From positions 1-38,504 of IMG/VR virus record IMGVR_UViG_3300023284_001148: a stretch of DNA of 38,504 bases. One strand, written 5' to 3'. The translations under genes were made by a program, and so were the position numbers. The notes beneath the pieces are model-generated. The model ran no database searches. It saw only the letters and a list, made by a program, of their open reading frames with translations, and was not told where the DNA came from. Positions 24,079-31,147 of this stretch are shown here, piece after piece (position 1 is the stretch's first letter; each line of letters begins with the position of its first letter). This DNA comes from a virus.

Positions 24079-24309
24079 ATGCCAAAAAATAAACTGAAGA
24101 AATTCGCAGGATTAAACGATCTTATTCTAAAATTAATTAAGAAGCATCGCCAATTAACAACCTTCGCAATCAAAAGAATGCTAGTGGAGCAAGGAACCGA
24201 GGTAACTTGGAAGACTGTGAAGAGATATTTAGATGATTTAGAAAAAGAAGAGAAGCTCAAATCAACAACTTTAGAATACAATGATCTTGTTATTTGGAGC
24301 CCCAGATAA
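24079..24309 (+). CDS. Winged-helix DNA-binding protein
   Basis: 76 residues with a classical helix-turn-helix: helix LNDLILKLIKKHRQLTTFAI, turn, recognition helix TWKTVKRYLDDLEKEEKL, and a short wing (KSTTLEYNDLVIW). The form is that of small archaeal winged-helix transcription regulators. In an operon with the coiled-coil gene. It probably acts on a viral promoter; the AT-rich region just downstream is a candidate target. Confidence 0.7.
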   Translation: MPKNKLKKFAGLNDLILKLIKKHRQLTTFAIKRMLVEQGTEVTWKTVKRYLDDLEKEEKLKSTTLEYNDLVIWSPR

Positions 24310-24480
24310 ATTCTATTAGGTTTTCTTGTGTAATGCCCCTTCGTTTCCTATGGAGATGTAGGGAAGTAGGTATAATTATAAAATAATATTTTATTATTCT
24401 ATTATTACTTTATTATTTTATTATTCTAGCTCCCTTCCAGTATAGAAGTCTTTATAAAAGCTCAATATTTAGACTTTACA
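24310..24480. promoter_or_regulatory. AT-rich intergenic region with TATTATT repeats
   Basis: The 171-nt gap between two regulators holds a strongly AT-rich core (about 24371-24427) of repeated TATTATT/TTATTATT units, with no gene on either strand. It ends with a TATA box, TTTATAAAAG at 24451, 30 nt before the ATG at 24481. The T-rich repeats can stop upstream transcripts; the AT-rich core could also be a regulator-binding site or a DNA-unwinding element. Confidence 0.55.
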
Positions 24481-24933
24481 ATGGGAAGAAATAAAAAAGA
24501 GGGCGGAATTACTCGTAAATCTTTGAGCTTGACAAAAGAACAAGCGGGGATGATAGACACCCACACAGCCGAAAGTCCCTTTACTTCTGAGAGTGATTTT
24601 ATAGGTTATCTTATTGAAAACTACGATGCTATGGGGGATCCGCATAAAGAATTGTTAGAATTGGAGAAAAAAGAATCTGTATTTACTGAGAAAATTCAAG
24701 ATATTAAGGAGCAAAAGAAAAGGGTTTTGAAAAGGATGGAAGCCCACAAGGAAAGAGAAAAATATCACGAGACTATGGTAAAAAAGGCTATCGAGATAAT
24801 CAAAACAAAGTACACAGAGGGAGAAGACTATGTTGAGCTTTTGAGAATCGCTAGAGTGCATTCATTAAAACTTCAGATGGATCCCTTTGAATTAATGTAT
24901 CGGGCAGGTATGGAAATAAAAGAAGCAGCTTGA
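24481..24933 (+). CDS. RHH-like regulator with coiled coil
   Basis: 150 residues. The start (GGITRKSLSLTKEQAGMID...FTSESDFIGYLIENY) has the strand-helix-helix pattern of ribbon-helix-helix repressors, RKSLSLT being the DNA-contacting strand. A long coiled coil follows (LLELEKKESVFTEKIQDIKE to HKEREKYHETM) and then a helical C-terminal domain. A leaderless transcript is predicted. Likely a DNA-binding regulator of early genes; the RHH reading is moderately sure. Confidence 0.6.
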   Translation: MGRNKKEGGITRKSLSLTKEQAGMIDTHTAESPFTSESDFIGYLIENYDAMGDPHKELLELEKKESVFTEKIQDIKEQKKRVLKRMEAHKEREKYHETMVKKAIEIIKTKYTEGEDYVELLRIARVHSLKLQMDPFELMYRAGMEIKEAA

Positions 24934-24940
24934 TAGGAAT

Positions 24941-24950
24941 ATTTATAAAG
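24941..24950 (+). promoter_or_regulatory. TATA box for thermosome operon
   Basis: ATTTATAAAG starts about 30 nt before ATG 24972 and drives the 56-residue gene together with the coupled chaperonin gene. Confidence 0.65.
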
Positions 24951-24971
24951 GTTAAGGGTTAATATTTTACA

Positions 24972-25142
24972 ATGGTAGAAAAAGAGCACATAGTTTCAAT
25001 CTATAGAAACTATAAAGGGACATTTGAAAGTGAGATCGAAGAGCTGAATCAAGTCCTTCGCGAAATGCGGATAAATTGTGAAGTGATTCATCAACCTACC
25101 ACCGATGGCGAAACTTTAATTTTTAAAAAGGTTGAAATATAA
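24972..25142 (+). CDS. 56-residue protein upstream of thermosome
   Basis: ATG 24972 to the TAA at 25140-25142 encodes 56 residues (MVEKEHIVSIYRNYKGTFES ... TLIFKKVEI) with alpha/beta pattern. The stop overlaps the thermosome start (TAATG), so the chaperonin is translated by coupling. The leaderless start is set by the TATA box at 24941. It may be a leader gene for the chaperonin or a small partner; it does not resemble a GroES-type lid. Confidence 0.65.
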   Translation: MVEKEHIVSIYRNYKGTFESEIEELNQVLREMRINCEVIHQPTTDGETLIFKKVEI

Positions 25143-26686
25143 TGGAAGAAAAAGCGGTGACTAGTGCTTCTCGAACTACTGGGCGAATGGCCCATGAACA
25201 AAATATCGCGGCAGCCACACTTCTAGCTGATTTGATTAAAACTACTCTCGGTCCAAAAGGCATGGATAAAATGCTATTAGATTCTCAAAACAATATTATT
25301 GCCACAAATGACGGAGCTACAATTCTCAAAGAAATGCAATTAGATCACCCAGCAGCTAGAATGATTGCAGAAATTTCAACAACTCAAGAGAACGAGATCG
25401 GAGACGGAACAACTACAGTAGCCATGTTAGCAGGGAAATTACTAGAGCACGCAGGTAAATTATTGAAAAAAGACATTCACGCAACAACGATAATCAAAGG
25501 ATATAATTTAGCTTTAAATAAATGCCTCGAAGTTCTTGAAGAGCAAGCAGTCGATGTTGATTCAAATAGTTTAAAGCAAATTGCGATGACTGCGATGACT
25601 GGCAAAAATGCGGAAGAAAATAGGGGAGACTTAGCAGACATAATTCTAAACGCAGTAGATATTGTTTCAAAGAGTGAACTAAATCCAATAGAAAATATCA
25701 AAATTGAGAAAATTAAGGGCGATGTATCATCTGCCGAGTTGATTAAGGGCATCGTTTTAGATAAAGATATTCCAAACGAGTCCATGCCTAAGAAAATAGA
25801 GAAGGCTAAGATTGCGTTGCTAGACTTTGGAATCGAAATCAAGGCCCCCGAGTTAGATATTCAAACCCAGATCTCTACCCCAGACCAATTAAAAGAATTT
25901 GCTGATGCTGAAAATAAAGCACTTACTGAGATGGTTGAAAAATTACATCAAGAAGAAGTTAAAGTTGTTTTCACAAATAAAGGGATTGATGACTACGCGC
26001 AGACTCTATTTGCAGATTGTGGAATCATGGCGATTCGCAGGATTAACAAATACGATCTAGAATTACTAGCCAGGGCCACAGGAGCGAAGATAATTCCCAG
26101 GCACGAAGAGGTGAATAAGGTGTTTTTTGGAGAAGCAGGAGTTGTTGAACAAATTCGGAGTAAAAATACTTCGATGATTTATGTTAGAGAATGTGAATAT
26201 CCCGAAGCAGTTACTATTTTGATACACGGAAGCTCGAATCATACGATGGACGAGGTGAAAAGAGCAATAACTGACGCCATAGGTGACGTGGTGGCTTCCC
26301 AAGGGGGTAAAATAGTAGCGGGTGGGGGTGCTATCGAGGTCGAACTAGCTAGTCAAATAAGGGAATTTTCAAGGGTTTTAGAAGGAAGAGAGCAAATGGC
26401 CGTGGAAGAGTTTGCTAATGTGCTTGAAGTAATACCAGAAACACTAGCTCAAAATGCAGGATTAGATTCTATTGGGATCTTAGCTACGTTAAGGAAGTTT
26501 CACAAAGCGGAAGGAAATAGGCATGGGTTAAACTTGTTTAAAGATGAAATCGAAGATACGCTAGAAGCTGGAATTGTGGATCCTCTCAAAGTAAAGACAC
26601 AGGCTATCAAGTCTGCAACGGAGACAGCGATTACAATTTTGAGAGTGGACGACATACTTTTGAGCAAGGCTCCGGCCCAGCAGTGA
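25142..26686 (+). CDS. Group II chaperonin (thermosome subunit)
   Basis: A 514-residue full-length group II chaperonin. Nucleotide-site motifs are intact: LGPKGMDKML (36-45), NDGATIL (56-62), IGDGTTTVAML with Asp88 (86-96), ITDAIGDVV with the candidate catalytic Asp (near 378), and GGGAIEVEL (394-402). The apical domain keeps the helical protrusion (TQISTPDQLKEFADAEN) that replaces GroES. It lacks the Gly/Met-rich C-terminal tail of many cellular subunits and is 25-35 residues shorter than usual, mostly at the ends. It would form an ATP-driven ring, alone or mixed with host subunits, to fold capsid or tail proteins. Viral thermosomes are rare. Confidence in the family is very high. Confidence 0.97.
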   Translation: MEEKAVTSASRTTGRMAHEQNIAAATLLADLIKTTLGPKGMDKMLLDSQNNIIATNDGATILKEMQLDHPAARMIAEISTTQENEIGDGTTTVAMLAGKLLEHAGKLLKKDIHATTIIKGYNLALNKCLEVLEEQAVDVDSNSLKQIAMTAMTGKNAEENRGDLADIILNAVDIVSKSELNPIENIKIEKIKGDVSSAELIKGIVLDKDIPNESMPKKIEKAKIALLDFGIEIKAPELDIQTQISTPDQLKEFADAENKALTEMVEKLHQEEVKVVFTNKGIDDYAQTLFADCGIMAIRRINKYDLELLARATGAKIIPRHEEVNKVFFGEAGVVEQIRSKNTSMIYVRECEYPEAVTILIHGSSNHTMDEVKRAITDAIGDVVASQGGKIVAGGGAIEVELASQIREFSRVLEGREQMAVEEFANVLEVIPETLAQNAGLDSIGILATLRKFHKAEGNRHGLNLFKDEIEDTLEAGIVDPLKVKTQAIKSATETAITILRVDDILLSKAPAQQ

Positions 26687-26726
26687 ATTTTGTATCTACT
26701 TTGAAGAGGTATTTGAGTATAATAAC

Positions 26727-26736
26727 ATTTATAAAG
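26727..26736 (+). promoter_or_regulatory. Class A promoter of early small-gene operon
   Basis: ATTTATAAAG followed by ATTATAGTTTATA ending near 26755. By spacing, the mRNA should start near 26756, leaving a short leader with AAAGGG before ATG 26775; this is one of the few non-leaderless cases. Confidence 0.65.
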
Positions 26737-26774
26737 TATTAACTATTATAGTTTATACAAAGGGTTAATAAAAA

Positions 26775-26906
26775 ATGACACAATATATCGATATAATGAA
26801 TGTAACGCCAAATCAGCTGAAACATTTTCCAGAAGAGTATGGAGAGGGCCATGTTGAAACTATCAAAGGCACAACTTATTGGGTCCTGGAGGAAAAAGGA
26901 GAATGA
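26775..26906 (+). CDS. 43-residue protein, first of early operon
   Basis: MTQYIDIMNVTPNQLKHFPE... WVLEEKGE, 43 residues, with AAAGGG about 10 nt upstream and an ATGA overlap to the next gene. The VTPNQLKHFPEEYG segment is helical with a Pro turn. No family. Confidence 0.55.
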   Translation: MTQYIDIMNVTPNQLKHFPEEYGEGHVETIKGTTYWVLEEKGE

Positions 26907-27094
26907 GTTTGAGCGAGAAGGCGAAGAGTATGCAAACATATCGTGGACCAAAGAAACTATGTTTTGCTCTTGATGATGCTCGTGAGACTGTATTGAGGGT
27001 GAAAAAAAGATTGTGCGAATGTGGAAGAGTAAATGATAAGGTTTGTTTGAATTGTAGAATTTTAGATGAGGAATTTGGGGGGAAGCTAATATGA
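26903..27094 (+). CDS. Small zinc-finger protein
   Basis: ATG 26903 (ATGA overlap) gives 63 residues; an upstream TTG is ignored. Basic start (MSLSEKAKSMQTYRGPKK) and a C-terminal four-Cys site CECGRVNDKVCLNC, a compact zinc ribbon. Probably nucleic-acid binding. The next gene overlaps its stop by ATGA. Confidence 0.65.
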   Translation: MSLSEKAKSMQTYRGPKKLCFALDDARETVLRVKKRLCECGRVNDKVCLNCRILDEEFGGKLI

Positions 27095-27267
27095 GGGGCG
27101 TATTACCAAAGAGCTTAATTAAAAGACTGAAACTAAAACCAAAAGAAGGTGATGGGATTAATATTTTAGGCGAGGATGGAAAATGGTATGAACTCTTTTC
27201 CGTTATCGAGAAAGCTTTAAAGCAAATGGACAGCGCACTCAAGAAGATTCATTCGGGGGGAAATTGA
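27091..27267 (+). CDS. 58-residue protein, unknown
   Basis: ATG 27091 overlaps the previous stop; product MRGVLPKSLIKRLKLKPKEG ... KKIHSGGN. A basic start, then a helical end (LFSVIEKALKQMDSALKKI). An AbrB-like hairpin (LIKRLKLKPKEGDGINIL in part) is possible from the LxLKxGDxI pattern, which would make it a small DNA-binding transition regulator; uncertain. Ends one base before the next ATG. Confidence 0.6.
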   Translation: MRGVLPKSLIKRLKLKPKEGDGINILGEDGKWYELFSVIEKALKQMDSALKKIHSGGN

Positions 27268-27268
27268 T

Positions 27269-27535
27269 ATGAGCGTGCAAGACACTTCACTCGAATCTTA
27301 TGAGGATATTAGATCTAAACTAGGCGCAAGACAAGAAGCAGTCCGTCTAGCTTTAAATTTTCTTGGAGAAGCTACTAATACAATGATCGCTCGAAAGCTG
27401 AGCCTACCTATTAATTGCATAGTTCCGAGAGTCTTTGAGCTTAGGCAGAAAGATTTGGTTGAAGAAAGCTATAAAGATAAGTGTCCTTTGACTGGATGCA
27501 GAGCGATATTTTGGAGGATCAAATGGCAAGAATAA
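27269..27535 (+). CDS. Winged-helix DNA-binding protein
   Basis: 88 residues. RQEAVRLALNFLGEATNTMI-ARKLSLPINCIVPRVFELRQKDLV is a typical phage winged helix (helix, helix, recognition helix with PxNxIxPRVFELR, wing), here ending with CPLTGCRAIFWRI where the two Cys may bind metal. Such proteins occur in early regions of phages of archaea and bacteria. Overlaps the following gene by 13 nt. Confidence 0.72.
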   Translation: MSVQDTSLESYEDIRSKLGARQEAVRLALNFLGEATNTMIARKLSLPINCIVPRVFELRQKDLVEESYKDKCPLTGCRAIFWRIKWQE

Positions 27536-27666
27536 TTGAAGTTATAGAAACGTGGGAAAGAAGGGGGCTTGGAACCGGAAAGGATCCAGTTAGAACTATT
27601 TATCAACTCTGGACTAAAGAAGGAGTTTTAATTCATGAGGAGAAGGACAAGTATGGACCCAAGTAA
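27523..27666 (+). CDS. 47-residue small phage protein
   Basis: ATG 27523 is preferred because GGAGG lies at 27516, about 7 nt before it; the open frame extends further upstream without support. The product MARIIEVIETWERRGLGTGK... DKYGPK has the pattern of small phage proteins (strand with IIEVIETWERRG, then VRTIYQLWTKEGVLIHEED-like strands). Function unknown. Confidence 0.6.
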   Translation: MARIIEVIETWERRGLGTGKDPVRTIYQLWTKEGVLIHEEKDKYGPK

Positions 27667-27772
27667 ACCCTGTTATTGTCCGGATCCAGTTCCAGAAGGA
27701 AATGTTTGTAAGAAATGCAATGGTTCAGATCCCAAGATTCCAGAGAAGAAGACTAAGCGGGGGAAGAAATAA
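27653..27772 (+). CDS. 39-residue zinc-ribbon peptide
   Basis: ATG 27653 overlaps the previous gene by 14 nt; the stop overlaps the next start (TAATG). CYCPDPVPEGNVCKKC is a four-Cys metal site, followed by a lysine-rich tail (EKKTKRGKK). Likely a tiny zinc protein. Confidence 0.6.
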   Translation: MDPSKPCYCPDPVPEGNVCKKCNGSDPKIPEKKTKRGKK

Positions 27773-28368
27773 TGGGAGATGATGGATTTACAAACTCAAC
27801 GCCAGGGCAGCACAAAGGAACAGTAAAATATGTTACTCAACCCAAAATGTTTGAAGGGCAGATGCAAATAGGATTTATGTTAAAAGAGCATGAAGGTCAT
27901 TGGATCAATGCAGTTGGTGAGGAAGAGGGGCTAAAGACTTTACTTAAAGAGATTATCAAGAAAGGAAATTATATCTCCTATGTTCATGACGGAGAGTATG
28001 CTGTTGGATTTAAATTAATTAGTGCGCCGAAAATAGAGGAAGGAAATAAGAGTTGGGAGGAAGACATAGTTAATTTTGAATCATTGCTTAGTGATGCACA
28101 TACCAAATTCAAAGGTCGATTCTCTATAGAAACTACGAGGATAGATTACGATATGAAAGAAAAGTGGGCTGTTTTCAAAGCCACAGTTAGAGTGAGGGAT
28201 GGTGAAAAATTCTCAAGGATATTTGAAGCTCACGGAGATGCGACACAAGATAATTGCCAAAGTTCAATGATTAAGCCACACTTTTTAAGAATGGCGGAAA
28301 CTCGGGCTATTGCTCGCGCCCTTAGATGGGCGACAAATAATGCAAAGGTGGCGGAGGAAGAAAAGTAA
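27772..28368 (+). CDS. OB-fold/annealing-like ssDNA-binding protein
   Basis: 198 residues. The N-terminal about 85 residues read as an OB-fold-like beta barrel (HKGTVKYVTQPKMFEGQMQI... GEYAVGFKLI). The C-terminal half has FSRIFEAHGDATQDNCQSSM-IKPHFLRMAETRAIARALRWA; the AETRAIxRAL helix after a Gly-Asp motif is typical of phage Rad52/ERF-related single-strand binding or annealing proteins. It would coat or pair single strands in replication or recombination, with the viral helicase and nuclease. Family call is from motif memory only. Confidence 0.6.
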   Translation: MGDDGFTNSTPGQHKGTVKYVTQPKMFEGQMQIGFMLKEHEGHWINAVGEEEGLKTLLKEIIKKGNYISYVHDGEYAVGFKLISAPKIEEGNKSWEEDIVNFESLLSDAHTKFKGRFSIETTRIDYDMKEKWAVFKATVRVRDGEKFSRIFEAHGDATQDNCQSSMIKPHFLRMAETRAIARALRWATNNAKVAEEEK

Positions 28369-28381
28369 TGAGAGGTGAGGA

Positions 28382-28525
28382 ATGTATCACGAGGATTGTG
28401 GAAAGTTGATGGAAGAGAATCCTGGGAACTTTTATCTAGAGGGAAAGGAATACGACAAGTTTGTTTGTAGGCATTGCGATAAAATTCATAAGGAGTTCAA
28501 AAATGGAAGTACCAAGCAGGACTGA
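28382..28525 (+). CDS. 47-residue Cys/His protein
   Basis: GAGGTGAGG directly before ATG 28382 is a good ribosome site. The product MYHEDCGKLMEENPGNFYLE... KQD carries C6 and a CRHCDKIH site; together they could bind one zinc. Overlaps the next gene by 23 nt. Confidence 0.58.
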   Translation: MYHEDCGKLMEENPGNFYLEGKEYDKFVCRHCDKIHKEFKNGSTKQD

Positions 28526-28676
28526 AGTAAAACAAATAGTAGGAGAGATGACTTATCCTAGATTTGAACGCGCAGAAATGGAGTTCATTTATCTTAGAAA
28601 AATGGTTAGAAAGCTCGAGGAAGAAATGAAGTGTCTGAAAAAGTTTAAGTATAAGGGGGGGAAGAATAGTAAATGA
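28503..28676 (+). CDS. 57-residue helical basic protein
   Basis: ATG 28503, with AAGGAG about 8 nt upstream. MEVPSRTEVKQIVGEMTYPR followed by a charged helix (FIYLRKMVRKLEEEMKCLKK) and a basic tail (KFKYKGGKNSK). A small coiled coil; unknown role. ATGA overlap with the next gene. Confidence 0.55.
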   Translation: MEVPSRTEVKQIVGEMTYPRFERAEMEFIYLRKMVRKLEEEMKCLKKFKYKGGKNSK

Positions 28677-28807
28677 CAACAAAGAAAGAGCTAGAAGTTA
28701 TGTTAATTGACCAGGTCAGAAATGAGAAATATTGGGGCAGGATCTATAGAGCAGCTATGATTGCTTTTTTTCTAGTAGGCTTGTTAGTGGGATTGGCCTG
28801 GAGATGA
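28673..28807 (+). CDS. 44-residue single-pass membrane protein
   Basis: ATGA overlaps at both ends. A charged amphipathic half (MTTKKELEVMLIDQVRNEKY) then one membrane helix (AAMIAFFLVGLLVGLAW). Topology like phage membrane peptides acting in early takeover or superinfection exclusion; unproven. Confidence 0.58.
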   Translation: MTTKKELEVMLIDQVRNEKYWGRIYRAAMIAFFLVGLLVGLAWR

Positions 28808-29115
28808 CAAAAAGTAAGAGGAGGAAGAATAAGAAAGGGTATGTTTTAATTCTTTGTCCAGATCATCCGTATTGTATTTCTGGAGGATATGTACTAGAAC
28901 ACAAGCTCGTTGTAGAAAAGAAGATCGGTAGATATTTGACTAAGGAAGAGGTCGTTCATCACCGGGATGAAGATAAAACAAATAATTCCATAGAAAATTT
29001 AAGGGTGTTCAAAACTCAAAAGGATCATATGGCTTGGCATGTTAAGCTAAAGAAATTTCCCTATTTGACTAAAAGTATGAGAAGAGAGGAAGAGCAAAGG
29101 TGGGAAAATGTTTAA
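28804..29115 (+). CDS. HNH endonuclease (HNH_3-like)
   Basis: 103 residues with the compact HNH_3 arrangement: Gly-Tyr-Val at 28-30, EH at 32-33 inside YVLEHKLVVEKKIGRYLTKEE, HHRDEDKTNNSIENL with His52-His53 and Asn61, and a following H75/H79 pair (DHMAWH). The N-terminus is strongly basic (KSKRRKNKKG). A nicking or double-strand endonuclease, possibly a selfish mobile gene, lying in the early operon by overlaps on both sides. Confidence 0.85.
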   Translation: MTKSKRRKNKKGYVLILCPDHPYCISGGYVLEHKLVVEKKIGRYLTKEEVVHHRDEDKTNNSIENLRVFKTQKDHMAWHVKLKKFPYLTKSMRREEEQRWENV

Positions 29116-29293
29116 GTGGGTTCCTAAAGTATTCAGAAAAGTAGTTGTTTGGTTTCTAGTTTTACAAATTAAGATGTTTGAAAAAAAGGAAATGAGGCCA
29201 TTGTTAGTAAAATTCTTAGAACTCAAAGTCGGAGTTATTACTGAACAAGAATTACAATCATGGTTTGCGGAGGAAATATATGGCGAAGAGTAA
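29108..29293 (+). CDS. Small amphipathic/membrane-associated protein
   Basis: 61 residues overlapping the HNH gene by 8 nt. It starts with a hydrophobic-aromatic stretch (MFKWVPKVFRKVVVWFLVLQ), likely an amphipathic or membrane helix, then an acidic helical part (ITEQELQSWFAEEIYGEE). Function unknown. Confidence 0.55.
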   Translation: MFKWVPKVFRKVVVWFLVLQIKMFEKKEMRPLLVKFLELKVGVITEQELQSWFAEEIYGEE

Positions 29294-29444
29294 ATGTGAA
29301 GAATGCAATAAAGAAACAAAAGAGTTATTTCAGAAGAAGACTGATAGTGGTTTTAAGTGGGTTTGTAAAGAGCACGCGCCCTATCGCCCAAAGCGAGGCA
29401 AGATAACAAAAACTATAGTTCCAAGACGGAGGAAATCTTTATAA
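29280..29444 (+). CDS. 54-residue zinc-ribbon protein
   Basis: GGAGGAAAT just before ATG 29280 is a good ribosome site; 14-nt overlap with the previous gene. KCEECNK (C6, C9) and WVCKEH (C29, H32) form a CxxC-CxxH site, and the tail is basic (YRPKRGKITKT, PRRRKSL). The TATA box of the next gene lies in its last codons. Confidence 0.6.
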   Translation: MAKSKCEECNKETKELFQKKTDSGFKWVCKEHAPYRPKRGKITKTIVPRRRKSL

Positions 29445-29467
29445 TACAAAAGGTTGTAGTTTACATT

Positions 29468-29656
29468 ATGGAAATCAAAGGAATAACTAAAGAATGTGAA
29501 AGTAAGATAGTGGAAGGAATCAAAAGAATATCCGCAATGCCAGAGAAAAGATGCGAAGAGTGCGATAATGTTCTTATGGGAGGAGTTACTGGAGATGGCA
29601 TTGCTTTTTATTCTGAGTGTTATTGTCCCCAAAGCAAATGGAAAAAGAAAAAATAG
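29468..29656 (+). CDS. 62-residue zinc-ribbon protein
   Basis: Leaderless: CTTTATAATA at 29438 lies 30 nt before ATG 29468, with GGTTGTAGTTTACA next to the start (class A). Product has a helical start (ITKECESKIVEGIKRISAMP), then RCEECDNVL and ECYCPQSK as two Cys pairs of a zinc ribbon, and a lysine tail. It overlaps the nuclease gene by 19 nt. Confidence 0.65.
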   Translation: MEIKGITKECESKIVEGIKRISAMPEKRCEECDNVLMGGVTGDGIAFYSECYCPQSKWKKKK

Positions 29657-30189
29657 ACAAAGTAAAACAAGGAAGAAGGAATAAAGCAGCGGGCAAGGCA
29701 TTTGAAGATCGCGTGTATTTAGATCTTGAAAAGAAAGGTTGGATTGTTTCTAGATGGATGAAGAATGTTGAGTTTCCTAAAATAAAGATTAGGGGCGAAG
29801 AATATGAATCTATTACGAATGCAAAACTAATCCCAGCAAAACCAAAGATAAGAATGATTCCAGGAAAGGGGCCGATGTTAGTTTCTACTTGGACAGGATT
29901 CCCAGATTTTATTGCTTTTCAAGATATAGTAGATGCAAATCAAAAGGCAATGTTTAGACTTGTAAGAGAAGGCGATCCCATTAAGAAAGGGACAGAAATT
30001 AGATTGTTCACGTTAATAGGAGTTGAGTGTAAAGTTGGAAAATCTTTAGATAAAGAAGAGAAAGAAAAGTGTGACTGGCTTTTGAAGAATAATATTTTCA
30101 GTAAGATTTTGATAGCGAGTAAGGGGCCTAAGCGTGGGCAAATTATGTATGAGGAATTTAGCTCTCAGAACGGGGGAGTCAAGTGCTGA
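29638..30189 (+). CDS. PD-(D/E)XK nuclease (Hjc/VRR-NUC-like)
   Basis: ATG 29638 gives 183 residues (a GTG start 21 nt earlier is less likely). Catalytic pattern: Glu23 in AAGKAFEDRVYLDLEKKGW, PDF with Asp90 after TGF, and ECK with Glu130 and Lys132, then a helix (DKEEKEKCDWLLKN) and IASKG. This is the order seen in archaeal Holliday junction resolvases and VRR-NUC nucleases. An insert between Glu23 and Asp90 holds two strands. It may resolve branched replication or recombination DNA before packaging. The last protein-coding gene before the GC-rich intergenic hairpin. Confidence 0.82.
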   Translation: MEKEKIDKVKQGRRNKAAGKAFEDRVYLDLEKKGWIVSRWMKNVEFPKIKIRGEEYESITNAKLIPAKPKIRMIPGKGPMLVSTWTGFPDFIAFQDIVDANQKAMFRLVREGDPIKKGTEIRLFTLIGVECKVGKSLDKEEKEKCDWLLKNNIFSKILIASKGPKRGQIMYEEFSSQNGGVKC

Positions 30190-30470
30190 GGGGGGCGTGA
30201 CACCGTCTTCAAACACTTCCTCCATCATGCTCTCGCATCCTTTGTTGTAGGCTGTGGGGAAGCGAGGGGGGGCGCATTCTATGGGTCTTAATCTGCCCAA
30301 AGTCGTCCTTTAACCTCCCCACAGCCACGGATATTTTATCTATATAATCCAATGAAACAACATTTAAATATAGAGAATCCATCTATATTTATGGCACTTT
30401 TGGATATTCTCGAATGTCTTTGTATATTCAATAATGCTAATGCTATAACTATAAGGGGGTGTAAAATAAA
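30190..30470. other. Intergenic region with large GC-rich stem-loop
   Basis: The 281-nt gap has two parts. 30190-30326 is GC-rich against the AT-rich genome, with G runs at 30190 and 30265. Its 3' part is an 11-bp perfect inverted repeat, GGCTGTGGGGA at 30250-30260 and TCCCCACAGCC at 30316-30326, enclosing 55 nt that include a small TGGG/CCCA hairpin. 30327-30470 is AT-rich, with TATA-like ATTTAAATA near 30362 and the Shine-Dalgarno AAGGGGG before the next gene. Candidates: structured non-coding RNA, replication origin, or packaging site. Confidence 0.6.
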
Positions 30471-31109
30471 ATGAATAGAAAAGGACTAGCAGCGAGTTCA
30501 ACGCCTATTATCACGGCAGTCGTTATTGCAGCAATCGTTTTACTTCTTGGAGGATTTTGGGGAGTAAGTAGCATTAATTCTAATCTAGAATTATCAAGAG
30601 CAAATGCTTTGACAGCAGAAGATGTTGAGGGAGCCGTTGCAGGAATTGTTCTTCCAGCAGCAGCAACCCCCGCAGAGATCGCAGCGGAGATAAATATTCC
30701 AGGTTTGAGAGTAAACAATTTGGATGATATTCTTGAAGGAGTTTATCCAGATTTAGTAGACGAACTTGAAGAAGATTGTTATCAGGAATTGTGGGATGAG
30801 TTTAACGATGATGTCACGGATGAAGTCGAGGATTTAATTGAAGCAGATATTGGAGAAGACGTTGCAGAGGTAGAGGTTGTTGATTACAACTGGAATAATG
30901 AATATAACTTTAATGTTATTAACCTTGGATTAGATCACGATGAAGATAGAGAAGCAGAAATTAGCTCAACATTGAGAGTAAGATATGTTGAAGAATTTGG
31001 TGATGAGGATGACCATTTCGCTAAGGTGAGAACTACTGCAACTTGTTCCGATTGGGATAATGATGACGAAGAGTTTGACGATCTATCTGTAGATTACAGA
31101 CTAGATTAA
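30471..31109 (+). CDS. Pilin-like membrane-anchored acidic protein
   Basis: 212 residues. MNRKG followed by LAASSTPIITAVVIAAIVLL is a class III (archaeal type IV pilin-like) signal: a basic start, RKG cut site, and hydrophobic helix to about residue 30. The mature part is very acidic (DELEEDCYQELWDEFNDDV; EVEDLIEADIGEDVAEVEVV; DNDDEEFDDLSVDY) and has two Cys that may bond. AAGGGGG lies 12 nt upstream. The archaeal prepilin peptidase would cleave it and leave it as a surface pilin subunit or anchored protein. On a virus it may help attachment, block superinfection, or form an egress structure. Followed by a T-rich terminator. Confidence 0.7.
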   Translation: MNRKGLAASSTPIITAVVIAAIVLLLGGFWGVSSINSNLELSRANALTAEDVEGAVAGIVLPAAATPAEIAAEINIPGLRVNNLDDILEGVYPDLVDELEEDCYQELWDEFNDDVTDEVEDLIEADIGEDVAEVEVVDYNWNNEYNFNVINLGLDHDEDREAEISSTLRVRYVEEFGDEDDHFAKVRTTATCSDWDNDDEEFDDLSVDYRLD

Positions 31110-31120
31110 TTAGACTTAAC

Positions 31121-31137
31121 TTTTATTTTTTTATTTT
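31121..31137 (+). terminator. T-rich terminator after pilin-like gene
   Basis: CTTTTATTTTTTTATTTTA follows the stop of the pilin-like gene by 11 nt and precedes the tRNA-like gene; a typical archaeal U-tract terminator. Confidence 0.5.
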
Positions 31138-31147
31138 AATTTGATTT

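Noticed and set aside
24371-24427. TATTATT repeats as a CRISPR or satellite array
   Set aside because: Units are short and irregular with no spacers; low-complexity AT-rich DNA explains them.
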